The notes: a model not told the origin generated them from the letters alone. 38,185 nt of DNA from Paraburkholderia rhizosphaerae (GCF_004366595.1 NZ_SORE01000042.1:1-38185); one strand, 5' to 3'. Numbered from the stretch's first letter, positions 9,009-16,547 are shown. Translations and numbers: made by a program.

Positions 9009-9009
9009 A

Positions 9010-9492
9010 ATGAAGCGTCAACCATTCCAAACCGGCTTCACGCTGATCGAGATGGTCGTCACCGTGGCTCTGGTGGCCATCATCGCGTCAGTCGTCACAC
9101 CCATTGCACATATGCAGATTCAGCGTCAGAAGGAACGCGACCTTAAAGCGGCGCTACGGGAGATTCGCGCGGCGATCGATGCCTACAAACAGGCCGGCGA
9201 CGAAGGCCGGATTGCACGCTCGGCCGAGTCGACCGGATACCCGGAATCGCTCGATGAACTGGTAAAAGGCGTGACCGACATGCGCGATCCGAAGGGCCGG
9301 AAAATTTTCTTTCTGCGGCGAATACCGCGTGACCCGATGAGTCCGACATCCCAAGGCCCGGCTGGCGACGACTGGGGCAAACGCAGTTATGCAAGCGAGC
9401 CGGACGATCCGCAAGAAGGCGACGATATCTATGACGTGCATTCGCGCAGCAACGGCAACGGGCTCAACGGCATTCCTTACCATAAATGGTGA
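9010..9492 (+). CDS. Pseudopilin-like protein (second)
   Basis: This prepilin-like protein of 160 residues has a leader ending in Gly, then FTLIEMVVTVALVAIIASVV with Glu at mature position 5. Next is a long amphipathic helix (ERDLKAALREIRAAIDAYKQ), then a YPESLDEL block and a RRIPRDPMSPT block. These elements are shared with the next two genes, indicating duplication. The C-terminus YDVHSRSNGNGLNGIPYHKW resembles GspG ends. The ATG at 9010 lies one base past the secretin stop. A longer open frame runs back into the secretin gene, but the prepilin leader fixes this start. It is probably a structural or minor pseudopilus subunit. Confidence 0.85.
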   Translation: MKRQPFQTGFTLIEMVVTVALVAIIASVVTPIAHMQIQRQKERDLKAALREIRAAIDAYKQAGDEGRIARSAESTGYPESLDELVKGVTDMRDPKGRKIFFLRRIPRDPMSPTSQGPAGDDWGKRSYASEPDDPQEGDDIYDVHSRSNGNGLNGIPYHKW

Positions 9493-9499
9493 CCCCAGG

Positions 9500-9883
9500 A
9501 TGCGTGCACACGGCAAAAGCGATGCGTTCACGCTGATCGAACTGCTCGTCGTCCTCGCGATTGTCGCGACGCTTCTGTCGATCGTCGCGCCGCGCTACAT
9601 TCACCAGACCGATCGCGCGAAGGAGGCGGCATTGAAGGAAAACCTGTCCGTCTTGCGCCGTGCGTTGGACGAGTACTACAGCGATACGGGCCACTATCCG
9701 GAAAAGCTTGTGCTGCTCAGCGAACGGCACTATCTGCGTGCGTTGCCACTGGACCCGGTCACGAGCCGGTCGGACACATGGATTCCGGTTTTGGGTACAG
9801 GCGACGACGATAAAACCGTCGTCGATGTGAAGAGTGGAGCGCAAGGAAAAGCGCAGGACGGGTCGGAGTACCGCTCATGGTGA
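9500..9883 (+). CDS. Pseudopilin-like protein (third), Ala at cleavage site
   Basis: This prepilin-like protein has 127 residues. Its leader is very short (MRAHGKSDA), followed by FTLIELLVVLAIVATLLSIV with Glu at mature position 5. The residue before the cleavage site is Ala instead of the usual Gly. A helix (KENLSVLRRALDEYYSDTGH), a YPEKLVLL block and a LRALPLDPVT block follow, matching the neighbouring pseudopilins. The C-terminus is acidic (TGDDDKTVVDVKSGA) and ends YRSW, a GspG-like finish. The start at 9500 is set by the leader; it follows the previous stop by 7 bases and overlaps the next start by 7 bases. Confidence 0.84.
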   Translation: MRAHGKSDAFTLIELLVVLAIVATLLSIVAPRYIHQTDRAKEAALKENLSVLRRALDEYYSDTGHYPEKLVLLSERHYLRALPLDPVTSRSDTWIPVLGTGDDDKTVVDVKSGAQGKAQDGSEYRSW

Positions 9884-10347
9884 ACCGCCGCACGTTCTTG
9901 TCGCGCCAGCGAGGCGTCACGTATTTCTGGACACTGATGATGGTGCTGCTCATCACGCTGGGGGTCGGCAGGCTGCTGGAGAATATGCGGATTTCCGGCC
10001 AGCGCACCCGTGAAGCGGATCTGCTTTATATAGGCGGCCTGTATCGAAACGCTATCCGGCAATATGTCCTTGCGACACCCGTCGGCAGCCGACGATACCC
10101 GGAAAAACTCGACGACCTGCTGCGCGATCCGCGGTATCCGGTGACGCGCCGCTATCTGCGCGCACTCTATCCGGACCCGATCACTGGAGAACCGTTCATG
10201 TCGATCGCTTCTCCGGAGGGCGGTGTGCGAGGCGTGCAAAGCATGTCGCAGCAAAGACCGCTGAAGACAACTGGCTTCGACGTGGACAACGCGTCGTTCG
10301 CGCGAGCCAGCCGGTATCAGGACTGGCAGTTCGTCGATGCTCGGTGA
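9877..10347 (+). CDS. Pseudopilin-like protein lacking Glu5, possible tip subunit
   Basis: This protein of 156 residues has a basic leader (RRTFLSRQRG) and then VTYFWTLMMVLLITLGVGRL. The prepilin-type Gly is present, but mature position 5 is Trp where Glu is normal. The rest matches its neighbours: a helix (TREADLLYIGGLYRNAIRQY), YPEKLDDLL and RRYLRALYPDPITGEP. Loss of Glu5 is the hallmark of GspK, which caps the pseudopilus tip because no earlier subunit needs the salt bridge. At half the length of GspK it is not an orthologue but may take the same place. It is the last gene of the operon and ends 48 bases before a convergent gene. Confidence 0.78.
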   Translation: MVNRRTFLSRQRGVTYFWTLMMVLLITLGVGRLLENMRISGQRTREADLLYIGGLYRNAIRQYVLATPVGSRRYPEKLDDLLRDPRYPVTRRYLRALYPDPITGEPFMSIASPEGGVRGVQSMSQQRPLKTTGFDVDNASFARASRYQDWQFVDAR

Positions 10348-10369
10348 AGCTGCGGCAAACGACACATCA

Positions 10370-10398
10370 TGACGAACAAAGTTGCAATCAGTTCGTCA
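10370..10398. terminator. Inverted repeat between convergent genes
   Basis: TGACGAAC (10370-10377) and GTTCGTCA (10391-10398) form a perfect 8-bp stem with a 13-base loop. It sits between the converging secretion operon and the glycosylase gene, and includes the latter's stop. No T-tract follows on either strand, so it is at best a weak terminator or mRNA-stabilising hairpin. Confidence 0.3.
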
Positions 10399-10872
10399 GC
10401 CGTCGATCACGCGTCGCCACGACAACAGCTTCTGCTCGAACGAAAGCGCTGCATGGGCCGGGCTAGACGACGGGAGTACCAGGGTTTGATACCCGGCCGC
10501 GGCAATGACCGGTTCGAATCGCGCCGCAGTCTTGCCATTGAAGCAGACCTTGCTGAGGCGCGGCGCGTACTCGCGCAATGACGCAAAATCATTCGGCGTC
10601 GCGTCGCGAATCGCCGCGTCGAGACTCCCTTCGCGCGTGCACGCGGCAAGCACGTCCCAGACGCCGATTCCATGCTTGAGTACTCGTTCGAGGCGAGTCG
10701 GATAGTCCAGTTCGGCGAGCGGTTCGCCGATCACCGCACCGAGCAGTTTCCAGAACTGGTTGCGCGGATGAGCGTAGTACTGCGTCGCCGCAAGCGATGC
10801 CCCGCCCGGAAAGCTGCCGAGGATCAGCGTATGCGTGTGACCGGCGACGACAGGTGGAAAGCCGCGCAGCAT
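10396..10872 (-). CDS. DNA-deoxyinosine (hypoxanthine) glycosylase, uracil-DNA glycosylase superfamily
   Basis: This protein of 158 residues has the superfamily pattern of the HDG type (UDG family 6): LILGSFPGGASLAATQYYAHPRNQFW early on, GIGVWDVLAACTREGSLDAAI in the middle, and a late LPSSSPAHAALSFEQKLLSW that corresponds to the DNA-intercalation motif. Members remove hypoxanthine, arising from adenine deamination, or sometimes uracil, starting base-excision repair. The length is normal (about 160). Its ATG overlaps the ubiC stop by one base (TAATG), so the two are co-transcribed and probably coupled. Family membership is clear; the exact base preference is inferred. Confidence 0.88.
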   Translation of the reverse strand: MLRGFPPVVAGHTHTLILGSFPGGASLAATQYYAHPRNQFWKLLGAVIGEPLAELDYPTRLERVLKHGIGVWDVLAACTREGSLDAAIRDATPNDFASLREYAPRLSKVCFNGKTAARFEPVIAAAGYQTLVLPSSSPAHAALSFEQKLLSWRRVIDG

Positions 10873-11624
10873 TAGCGTTCTGTCTCGCTATCCGGGTGAA
10901 TGGCTACGCCGCTCGCGGCCTCGCGAACCGCGCTGCGCGCCACGCCAGCCGCAGCATGTGCTCCGCCCTGATGCGAGCGCGCCGCCGTATGCTCGAGCGG
11001 CCGACCGTGTTCGCGCGGAATATGCCGTTGCTGCTGCGCCACCCGCGCCCCCGCCGAGCGCGCCGCAAGACGCGCCCACAGCGCGGGCAGCATGCATTCG
11101 GTGACCATTAACGGCGCACCATGCCGCTCGAACACCGAGCGGCGCGCGACCAGCGTATGCGGATTGCCCTCGTTGCAGCGATCGATCTCACGCGCGGCCA
11201 GCCGAAACAGTGGATGTCTCGCCGTCAATCGCCGACTCACTAGCGACGAGCGCGCAACGCTGCTATCGCTATACAGCAGTTCGGCAAGCGGGCGCGTGCG
11301 CAGCCGCCGTATGGCCTGCCAGACGCCGGCGCTCGCGGCAACCGGCGCGACGCTATGCGCTGCGACGAACGGCGTGCCGTCCACCGACAACACTACCTCG
11401 CGCACCCACACCGGCGCGCGCGGTGCGATGTCCAGTGCGCGATCTTCATCCGCCCAGGGCACCGTCACGGCTTCGCGCGTCACACGCACCGCAACGGCGC
11501 CGAGCGTGCGCAAGTGCGCGGTCAGCGAGCCGCCGCGCGTCAGCCAGTCTTTCTGGTCGGAAGTGAAACCGGGAAGCGGAGCGACGCGCCAATGCGCGTC
11601 GGCAGGATCGAAACGGATAGACAT
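10872..11624 (-). CDS. ubiC: Chorismate pyruvate-lyase
   Basis: UbiC converts chorismate to 4-hydroxybenzoate plus pyruvate, the first committed step of ubiquinone synthesis, in the cytoplasm. The core (about residues 1-195) shows the family features: WLTRGGSLTAHL, RVTREAV, WVREVVLSVDGTPFVAAHSV, RPLAELLY, and VARRSVFERHGAPLMVTECMLPALW with the active-site Glu. The protein has 250 residues against about 165 in E. coli. The extra length is mostly a C-terminal tail of some 55 residues rich in Ala, Gln, Arg and His with no visible fold. ATG at 11624. It is followed with a one-base overlap by the DNA glycosylase gene. Confidence 0.9.
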   Translation of the reverse strand: MSIRFDPADAHWRVAPLPGFTSDQKDWLTRGGSLTAHLRTLGAVAVRVTREAVTVPWADEDRALDIAPRAPVWVREVVLSVDGTPFVAAHSVAPVAASAGVWQAIRRLRTRPLAELLYSDSSVARSSLVSRRLTARHPLFRLAAREIDRCNEGNPHTLVARRSVFERHGAPLMVTECMLPALWARLAARSAGARVAQQQRHIPREHGRPLEHTAARSHQGGAHAAAGVARSAVREAASGVAIHPDSETER

Positions 11625-11735
11625 GCACCCGATTATAGGGTGCGAGGCAAGCCGGCGCAGTGAGGCCGGCGGCCGTCGCCGACGTTGTGGCCTCAGTACC
11701 CCATTCCCGCCAGAACCATCCGGAACACTCCCGCT

Positions 11736-12119
11736 TCAGTACGGAAAGGCCGTGACGATGTGCGTATCGCCCGAGTGCTTGACTTCCATGACCAGTCTCA
11801 CGGTTGAAGTGCTATTCCCGTTGACACCGGATCCGATCGGTTTTCCAACGTTGACATCCCTGACGGACCGAAGGTTAGCGTCCTGCGCCAACGTGACGGT
11901 GCCGGTGGGCGTCGCTTTCGCTTGTTGCCGGAATTCGTCAAACGCGTCATGGACCTCCTGCTTGATAGCATCATCGTCGCCGGCCGCAAACCACTTCGAT
12001 TTGCGCTGCCAGCCGTTCGCCATCGCGGCGCCGCAGCCTGCCAGCCCATGCTCGGTGAGCAGATGGTCCCAATCGACCGACTTGAGGTTAAGGTCATCTC
12101 CCGCAACGGTAATCGGCAT
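11736..12119 (-). CDS. Small orphan protein with toxin-like C-terminal end
   Basis: This protein of 127 residues is not recognised. The start at 12119 is chosen because AGGAG lies seven bases upstream; the frame stays open to 12272, but that would overlap the next gene. There is no signal peptide or membrane segment. The N-terminal half (VDWDHLLTEHGLAGCGAA, KSKWFAAGDDDAIKQEVHDA) is helical and acidic. The C-terminus is beta-rich and ends VRLVMEVKHSGDTHIVTAFPY. A closing strand of the type 'I-x-T-A-[FY]-P' is common at the end of RNase-type toxin domains (BECR/RNase A-like) of polymorphic toxins. That resemblance is weak and the catalytic residues cannot be assigned. No immunity gene is obvious nearby. 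Confidence 0.7.
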   Translation of the reverse strand: MPITVAGDDLNLKSVDWDHLLTEHGLAGCGAAMANGWQRKSKWFAAGDDDAIKQEVHDAFDEFRQQAKATPTGTVTLAQDANLRSVRDVNVGKPIGSGVNGNSTSTVRLVMEVKHSGDTHIVTAFPY

Positions 12120-12219
12120 TTCGTTCTCCTGTTCCCATGTGACAAGGTCAAATTCACCGTGCTGAACCGCACACACTCGCGGTCCGGCTGAAGAACAGGT
12201 TATGTGCGCATACGCTCCG

Positions 12220-14067
12220 TTATCTGACCGTTTCTGTTCGCTGATGCCGCGCAGAATACCGACCGTCCGCAAGCCGCCCGGTTATCCGCTCGACCACCGG
12301 CGCCCATGCGCCCGGAGCCGGCTGCCGGAACAGTTCGACCGAGTCATACCAGCGCTGCGTTTCGCCGATACCCCAGCACCAATGCGACACATGGTCGAGC
12401 ATCGCGAGCACCGGACGCCCCAACGCACCCGCGAGATGCAACGGCGCGCTGTCGATGGTCACCACGACGTCGAGCGCCGCGACGTGCGCGGCAACATCGT
12501 CGAAGCCTTGTCGATAATGCCCAGTCAGGTTGCACACGCTGAAACCGAGTTGCGCCAGCGTTTCGGTTTCGACTTCCTTACCAGGCGTTAGCGGGTGAAA
12601 CATCACGTCCTTCAACGACCGCAGCGGCAGTAACGCTTCGAGCGGAATCGACCGCTGCGCGTCGCGCCGATGCGTCGGGCTGCCCGACCAGACGAGCCCT
12701 GCATGCAGCAGGGGTTCGCCCGCGCAAGCGCGTGAGCGCGCCTGCGCGCGAACGAGATCGCGCCACAACGCGCGCGGGTTTTCGTCAGCGTGCAGATACG
12801 CGGCGCCACTCACCTGCTCCGGCTGCAAGCCGATCGCGAACGGCACGCTCATCATCGGCAACGCGTAGTGCGCGTCGCCCGGCAAGCCGTCTTCGATCGC
12901 GACGCACGGCTCGATGAATCGCGCGAACAGCGGGTGCAACGGACGCCGGCAGGCCAGCACCACACGCCCGCCTTCGTCGCGCACCCGCGCGGCGAGCCGC
13001 GGCAGAAAGCGCACCATCTGGAGATCGTCGCCGTTGCCCTGCTCGCTATGCACCACCAGCGTCTTGCCGAACAACGGCTCGCCGCGCCATCGCGGGTAGT
13101 GCCCGGCCATCACATTGACGATGTTGCGCGCTTCACGGTCGGTGCGAGCAAGCCGCGCTTCGTAACGCGGCCATGCGCTCGCCCAGTCGTCCCGCCGCAG
13201 TTCGAGTTCAGCGAGATCGACGGCCGCCTCGACGCAGGCAGGGTCAAGCGCGAGCGACGCCCGCAACGCGGCTTCGCTATCGCCATAGCGCGCTTGCTCC
13301 GCCAGATACATGCCGATTGCAGCCTGTACCGCCGCGTTACCGGGCACAGACGCGTCGACCACGCGCATCGTCGCTTCCGCCTGCCGCGCATCGCCCAACT
13401 GCCATTGCGCATGGCTCAGTTGCCAGGCGAGTTCCGCGTCCGCCGGATTGCGCGACAGTGCACGGCGCGCGACTTGCATGACCGAGTCCCAGTCGCGCCG
13501 TTCGCGCAACGCGAGCGCAGCGTGCAGTGGCAGTGCAGGATGGAGGTCCGGATCGAGCGCATAGGCACGCAGTACCGCGTCGCGGCGCTCTGCCGCGGCA
13601 CTTTCGCCGTGCACCGAGGCAAGCACCTGCGCGAACCACCACGCTGCTCGCGCATCGTTAGGCACTCGCTTTTCATAAGCGTGCAGCAGGTGAATCGCCG
13701 CTGCTGGTGCGCCGCATTGCGCGATGATCCACGCAATCCATGCGATCGACCGTTCCGGCGGCGCCATGTCAATCGCCCGCGCGCCGGCCGCGGCGGCCAC
13801 CGCATGATGGCCGTTGAGATCGGCGAATAGCGCGAGCCTCACGAAGCGATCGGCGGGATACGCTTCCGCGTTCGCCGCGGACGCACTGTGGTACGCATGC
13901 TCGAAACGCCCCGCGCTCGCACAAAGGTCGGCATGGAGCTGCGGCGACGCACCGTCCGCCACCAGCGCTCTTGCGCACGCTTCGGCCGCATCGAAGCCTC
14001 GTTCGCGCAGCGTCTCGCAAACCACCCGCAAAGGCTCCGTGCCCTGCACAGACAGCGTTTGCAACAT
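12220..14067 (-). CDS. TPR protein with C-terminal GT9-like glycosyltransferase domain
   Basis: This protein has 615 residues. The N-terminal ~300 residues are tetratricopeptide-type helical repeats (AYPADRFVRLALFADLNGHHAV; ARYGDSEAALRASLALDPAC; ELRRDDWASAWPRYEARLAR). The C-terminal ~290 resemble the ADP-heptose glycosyltransferase family 9 fold: GKTLVVHSEQGNGDDLQMVRF, HAGLVWSGSPTHRRDAQRS, VVTIDSAPLHLAGALGRPV and GIGETQRWYDSVELFRQ. Such TPR-GT proteins are widespread; some modify proteins or cell-surface glycans, and the acceptor here is unknown. It has no signal peptide, so it is presumably cytoplasmic. ATG at 14067 preceded by a GAGG box. It is divergent from the small repeat protein at 14245. 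Confidence 0.85.
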   Translation of the reverse strand: MLQTLSVQGTEPLRVVCETLRERGFDAAEACARALVADGASPQLHADLCASAGRFEHAYHSASAANAEAYPADRFVRLALFADLNGHHAVAAAAGARAIDMAPPERSIAWIAWIIAQCGAPAAAIHLLHAYEKRVPNDARAAWWFAQVLASVHGESAAAERRDAVLRAYALDPDLHPALPLHAALALRERRDWDSVMQVARRALSRNPADAELAWQLSHAQWQLGDARQAEATMRVVDASVPGNAAVQAAIGMYLAEQARYGDSEAALRASLALDPACVEAAVDLAELELRRDDWASAWPRYEARLARTDREARNIVNVMAGHYPRWRGEPLFGKTLVVHSEQGNGDDLQMVRFLPRLAARVRDEGGRVVLACRRPLHPLFARFIEPCVAIEDGLPGDAHYALPMMSVPFAIGLQPEQVSGAAYLHADENPRALWRDLVRAQARSRACAGEPLLHAGLVWSGSPTHRRDAQRSIPLEALLPLRSLKDVMFHPLTPGKEVETETLAQLGFSVCNLTGHYRQGFDDVAAHVAALDVVVTIDSAPLHLAGALGRPVLAMLDHVSHWCWGIGETQRWYDSVELFRQPAPGAWAPVVERITGRLADGRYSARHQRTETVR

Positions 14068-14145
14068 CTAAAACACCCTCACTTCAAATCAAACAGACAG
14101 CCAGATTCCCACGCCACGCACACCAATACGAACGACATAGTTTCG

Positions 14146-14174
14146 TTGAAAATTTTTAGTTAGTAAACCATACT
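14146..14174 (+). promoter_or_regulatory. Candidate sigma-70 promoter for the 88-residue repeat protein
   Basis: TTGAAA (14146-14151) and CATACT (14169-14174) are separated by 17 bases. They lie in an AT-rich divergent intergenic region about 70 bases ahead of the TTG start. The match to consensus is 5/6 and 4/6. Confidence 0.45.
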
Positions 14175-14244
14175 TAACCGGTCGTTCAATCTGGCCAATT
14201 GAACTTCATCTCGTTAATCACAAAAAATCTTAACGGAGTAGAAA

Positions 14245-14511
14245 TTGATTAAGAATTCGAAAGAAACATCGGATCGGATCGCGCATCTCGCCGCTGTGAT
14301 ACTCGCGAAACTCAATGCCTCTCCGATCGAAAAAGAACTCGCCGGATCGGCGCTTGCACAGCATCACACTTCAAAGCACACGAGTACGGCAATCGGAAAG
14401 ATAGCCTCGAAGGTGCTAGCCGATGCGCACGCATGCCATGAAGCGAAGGAACTCGCGGGGTCCGTCCTTTCGCAGGTGCGCAATATCAACGAACGCGCTC
14501 CGGCACGGTGA
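14245..14511 (+). CDS. Small protein made of two internal repeats
   Basis: This encodes 88 residues, starting with TTG; GGAG at 14235-14238 is six bases upstream and decides the start. The protein is two copies of one unit: IAHLAAVILAKLNASPIEKE + LAGSALAQ (about residues 12-39) and IGKIASKVLADAHACHEAKE + LAGSVLSQ (about 52-79). Each copy is predicted helical, with Ala/Leu faces and a conserved (K)ELAGS-L-Q ending. It has no signal peptide or membrane segment. The function is not recognised. It is divergent from the TPR-glycosyltransferase gene and ends at a strong terminator, so it is a monocistronic unit. Confidence 0.72.
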   Translation: MIKNSKETSDRIAHLAAVILAKLNASPIEKELAGSALAQHHTSKHTSTAIGKIASKVLADAHACHEAKELAGSVLSQVRNINERAPAR

Positions 14512-14549
14512 GCCGGCAGGCCGTCTCGCGTCTTTTGATCAACCAATAA

Positions 14550-14577
14550 AAAATGCGCTGCCTAAGCAGCGCATTTT
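14550..14577. terminator. Bidirectional rho-independent terminator
   Basis: AAAATGCGCTGC (14550-14561), a CTAA loop, and GCAGCGCATTTT (14566-14577) form a perfect 12-bp stem. The stem has an A-run on one side and a T-run on the other. It lies between the convergent small repeat gene and htpG and can serve both. Confidence 0.85.
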
Positions 14578-14636
14578 CAGACTTCAGAACCACGCGATCA
14601 CAGCACGGCCAAATCGACGCGGTTCAGCCCGCCGGT

Positions 14637-16547
14637 TCAGCCCGCACGCGCAAGCAGCAACGCATTAGTCCGCTTCACAAAACTCGCCGGGTCTTCGAGC
14701 GCGCCGCCTTCGGCCAGCAATGCCTGGTCGAACAGCAGATGCGCCCAGTCGTCGAAGTTCGCGCTATCGGTATGCAGGCCCTTCACGAGCGGATGCTCCG
14801 GGTTCACTTCGAGAATCGGCTGCATGGCCGGCGCCTTCTGCCCGGCAGCCTTCAACATACGCTGCAGGTAGCCGCTCATATCGTTTTCGTCGGCGACGAG
14901 GCACGACGGCGAGTCGGTCAGGCGGAACGTCAGGCGCACGTCTTTCGCCTTGTCCTTCAGCGCTTCTTTCATCCGCTCGACGAGCGGCTTCAGCTCTTCA
15001 CCGACTTTCTCCTGCGCCTGCTTTTCCTCGTCATTCAACTGACCCAGATCGAGGTCGCCGCGCGCGACGCTGGCGAGCGGCTTGCCGTCGAACTCGTTAA
15101 GGAACGACAGCATCCATTCGTCGACGCGGTCCGTCAACAGCAGCACTTCGACGCCCTTCTTGCGGAACACTTCGAGGTGCGGGCTATTCTTCGCGGCCTG
15201 CCACGTATCTGCCGTCACGTAGTAGATCTTCGATTGCTCCGGCTTCATCCGCGCGACATACGCGGCCAGCGACACGTTCTGCTCGTCGGTATCGTTGTGC
15301 GTCGATGCGAAGCGCAGCAGCTTCGCAATGCGGTCCTTGTTCGCGAAGTCTTCGCCGACGCCTTCCTTAAGGACCTGGCCAAACTCCTTCCAGAACGCCG
15401 CGTACTTCTGCTTGTCCGCGTCGGTTTCCCCATCGGCTTCAAGATTCGCGACGTCCTCGAGCATCGACAGCGCACGCTTGGTCACGCCTTCGCGGATCGA
15501 CTTCACGTCGCGGCTTTCCTGCAGCAGTTCGCGCGACACGTTCAGTGGCAAATCGCTCGAATCGACCACGCCCTTCACGAAACGCAAATACACCGGCAGC
15601 AATTGCTCGGCGTCGTCCATGATGAACACGCGCTTCACGTACAGCTTGAGTCCGCCGCGCTGCTCGCGATTCCACAGGTCGAATGGCGCATGCGCGGGCA
15701 CATACAGTAGCTGCGTATACTCGCTGCGGCCTTCGACGCGATTGTGCGTCCACGTCAGCGGGTCCTGATGATCGTGCGACAGGTGCTGGTAGAACTGCTT
15801 GTACTGCTCGTCGGTGATGTCGCTCTTCGCGCGCGTCCACAATGCGCTCGCCTGGTTGACGGTCTCGTCTTCGTCCTTCGTGACCATCTCGCTCTTTTCC
15901 GCGTCCCACTCTTCCTTTTGCATCAGGATCGGCAGTGCGACGTGATCCGAGTACTTCTGGATGATCGACTTCAACCGGTACGACGACAGCAAGTCGTCCT
16001 CGTCGGCACGCAGATGCAGCGTGATCGTCGTGCCACGCTGCGCGCGCTCGATCGTATCGACCGCGAAATCGCCCTCTCCCGCGCTTTCCCAACGCACGCC
16101 TTCCGACGCGGGCAAGCCCGCACGGCGCGTTTCGACGGTGATCTTGTCCGCGACGATAAAGCCCGAATAAAAGCCCACGCCGAACTGGCCGATCAGCGCC
16201 GCATCCTTCTGCTGGTCGCCCGACAGCTTGCCGAAGAACTCCTTCGTACCCGAGCGCGCAATCGTGCCGAGGTTCGAGATCGCTTCGTCGCGGCTCATGC
16301 CGATGCCGTTGTCGTCGATCGTCACCGTACGCGCGGCCTTGTCGTACGACACGCGAATGCGCAGGTTCGGATCGTTCTCGTACAGCCCATTGTTCTCGAT
16401 CGCTTCGAAGCGCAGTTTGTCGGCGGCATCGGATGCGTTCGAAATCAGCTCACGCAGAAAGATTTCCTTGTTGCTGTACAGCGAATGGATCATCAGATGC
16501 AGAAGCTGCTTCACTTCTGCCTGAAAGCTCATGGTCTGTTGTGCCAT
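14637..16547 (-). CDS. htpG: Molecular chaperone HtpG (Hsp90)
   Basis: The protein has 636 residues, the normal length for bacterial Hsp90. The N-terminal GHKL ATPase domain shows FLRELISNASDAADKLR, VTIDDNGIGM, LGTIARSGT and GQFGVGFYSGF. The middle domain carries the catalytic Arg region (PLNVSRELLQESRDVKSI), and the C-terminal dimerisation domain completes the protein. It refolds or remodels client proteins in the cytoplasm under stress. The ATG at 16547 (MAQQTMSFQAEV) is the conserved start; the frame extends 28 codons upstream without similarity. A sigma-32-type promoter about 160 bases upstream indicates heat-shock control, and a bidirectional terminator lies downstream. Confidence 0.97.
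   Translation of the reverse strand: MAQQTMSFQAEVKQLLHLMIHSLYSNKEIFLRELISNASDAADKLRFEAIENNGLYENDPNLRIRVSYDKAARTVTIDDNGIGMSRDEAISNLGTIARSGTKEFFGKLSGDQQKDAALIGQFGVGFYSGFIVADKITVETRRAGLPASEGVRWESAGEGDFAVDTIERAQRGTTITLHLRADEDDLLSSYRLKSIIQKYSDHVALPILMQKEEWDAEKSEMVTKDEDETVNQASALWTRAKSDITDEQYKQFYQHLSHDHQDPLTWTHNRVEGRSEYTQLLYVPAHAPFDLWNREQRGGLKLYVKRVFIMDDAEQLLPVYLRFVKGVVDSSDLPLNVSRELLQESRDVKSIREGVTKRALSMLEDVANLEADGETDADKQKYAAFWKEFGQVLKEGVGEDFANKDRIAKLLRFASTHNDTDEQNVSLAAYVARMKPEQSKIYYVTADTWQAAKNSPHLEVFRKKGVEVLLLTDRVDEWMLSFLNEFDGKPLASVARGDLDLGQLNDEEKQAQEKVGEELKPLVERMKEALKDKAKDVRLTFRLTDSPSCLVADENDMSGYLQRMLKAAGQKAPAMQPILEVNPEHPLVKGLHTDSANFDDWAHLLFDQALLAEGGALEDPASFVKRTNALLLARAG

Noticed and set aside
8830..9009. 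Upstream extension of the second pseudopilin into the secretin gene
   Set aside because: The class III prepilin leader begins at 9010, one base after the secretin stop; the extension would destroy the signal.
11661..11695. TGAGGCC/GGCCTCA inverted repeat between ubiC and the orphan gene as terminator
   Set aside because: Only 7 bp of stem with a 21-base GC-rich loop and no T-tract; too weak to annotate.
12120..12272. Longer start for the orphan toxin-like protein
   Set aside because: The extension overlaps the neighbouring gene and ignores a good AGGAG box ahead of 12119.
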